Shown here piece by piece: positions 5,592-6,122 of a stretch of 6,122 nucleotides of DNA. The stretch comes from Dehalococcoidia bacterium (GTDB lineage: Bacteria; Chloroflexota; Dehalococcoidia; GIF9; AB-539-J10), in assembly GCA_030627025.1 (NCBI GenBank), contig DAOUSX010000072.1, positions 1 through 6,122 of the forward strand, given 5' to 3'. The notes beneath the pieces are model-generated. The model was not told where the DNA came from. It ran no database searches and was given only the letters and a program-made list of their open reading frames with translations. A program made the position numbers and the translations under genes. The stretch's first letter is position 1. Every line of letters begins with the position of its first letter.

Positions 5592-6122
5592 CTAGCTGGT
5601 AGCGGGTTTTGGCAATAGCCCTTCAAATAGCTTATCCAGGTCAGGTTCTTCCAAGGTTTCTCGCTCGATAAGAAGGGTTGCTATTTCCTTTAGTTTTGCT
5701 TTGTGGGTGGTCAGGATTTTCTTGGCAGTGGAGTAAGCGCGTTGAATGAGATTGTGTACCTCTTCATCTATCTCGTCAGCTATCTTATCGCCATAGTCTC
5801 TTTGTTCGGTAATCTCGCGACCCAGGAAAACAAGCTCGGGCTTTTGTCCTAAGGTTCGTGGTCCTAGTTTATCGCTCATCCCGTATTCAGTAACCATTTT
5901 ACGAGCTAATTTAGTTGCTTGTTCCAAATCATTTTGTGCTCCTGTGCTTATCTCACCGAGGGCAATTTCCTCAGCAGTTCGTCCACCTAAGCTAACTGCT
6001 AACCTATCTTCGAGTTGAGGTTTGGTCCACAGATGGCGCTCCTCGGTGGGCAGGAAGCGCGTCCAGCCTCCCATTATCCCTCGAGCAATAATGGAGACTT
6101 TATGCACTGGGTCAGCATTGGG
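5592..6122 (-). CDS. ftsH: ATP-dependent zinc metalloprotease FtsH, C-terminal part
   Basis: FtsH is a membrane-anchored AAA+ protease that degrades misassembled membrane proteins and selected regulators. Only the last 176 residues are here; the N-terminal membrane segments, AAA+ domain and HExxH zinc motif lie beyond the right edge. The visible part begins PNADPVHKVSII, which in the family follows shortly after HExxH. It continues through GWTRFLP (19-25 of the fragment), LGGRTAEE (45-52), STGAQNDLEQAT (59-70), whose D65 is the expected third zinc ligand, and TEYGMSDKLGP. The rest is a helical C-terminus with ERETLEEPDLDKLF and the end PKPATS. The frame is open to the edge, so the GTG within VHKVSII is not a start. 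The usual IIPRG reads IIARG. The gene ends five bases from the convergent polyprenyl synthase gene. Family assignment is secure. Confidence 0.95.
   Translation of the reverse strand, partial: PNADPVHKVSIIARGIMGGWTRFLPTEERHLWTKPQLEDRLAVSLGGRTAEEIALGEISTGAQNDLEQATKLARKMVTEYGMSDKLGPRTLGQKPELVFLGREITEQRDYGDKIADEIDEEVHNLIQRAYSTAKKILTTHKAKLKEIATLLIERETLEEPDLDKLFEGLLPKPATS

Noticed and set aside
5587..5611. AAAAAC...GTTTT hairpin as a shared terminator of the convergent genes
   Set aside because: The stem is interrupted and A-T rich with only short inner pairing, and it overlaps coding sequence of ftsH; it is too weak to call.
5592..6107. A short stand-alone protein starting at the GTG at 6107-6105
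   Set aside because: The frame continues upstream to the edge as PNADP, the normal FtsH sequence before VHKVSII, so this is the end of a longer gene.
1..6122. A novel defence, mobile or otherwise undescribed system
   Set aside because: Every substantial coding frame belongs to a known housekeeping family; there are no transposase, toxin-antitoxin, nuclease or repeat-array signatures.

Overview
The window is an ordinary, densely packed stretch of a bacterial chromosome. It holds six protein-coding genes (two cut by the window edges), one tRNA gene and little non-coding DNA. The likely source is a Chloroflexota lineage, probably Dehalococcoidia-like. That rests on remembered resemblance of the methionyl-tRNA synthetase (double zinc-knuckle insert, N-terminal start pattern, KMSKS replaced by RLSTS), of the FtsH C-terminal region and of the polyprenyl synthetase. 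It is inference; no database search was possible. No mobile element, CRISPR array, phage gene or defence gene is visible, and I found no convincing undescribed system.

Layout. 1-1391 (minus) is most of an adenine deaminase gene, ade, whose 3' end lies outside the window. It overlaps by 14 bases the end of hpt (1378-1920, minus), a hypoxanthine-guanine phosphoribosyltransferase. At 1968-2040 on the plus strand is a tRNA-Ala(GGC), facing away from its neighbours, with a plausible promoter of its own. A DedA-family membrane protein gene follows at 2085-2756 (minus). A 188-base divergent intergenic region (2757-2944) separates it from a plus-strand pair: metG (2945-4618, TTG start) and, five bases later, a long-chain polyprenyl diphosphate synthase gene (4624-5586). 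This pair converges, with only five bases between stop codons, on the 3' end of ftsH (minus, 5592 to beyond the right edge). No stretch over 300 bases lacks a gene.

How the genes work together. Ade and Hpt are consecutive steps of purine salvage: adenine is deaminated to hypoxanthine, which Hpt joins to PRPP to give IMP. Their overlap and order fit co-translation. MetRS charges initiator and elongator tRNA-Met. The polyprenyl synthase probably makes the isoprenoid tail of menaquinone or the precursor of the undecaprenyl-type lipid carrier. DedA proteins are linked to lipid-carrier or phospholipid translocation and FtsH to membrane-protein quality control, so several genes concern the membrane, but nothing in the sequence shows that they act as a unit.
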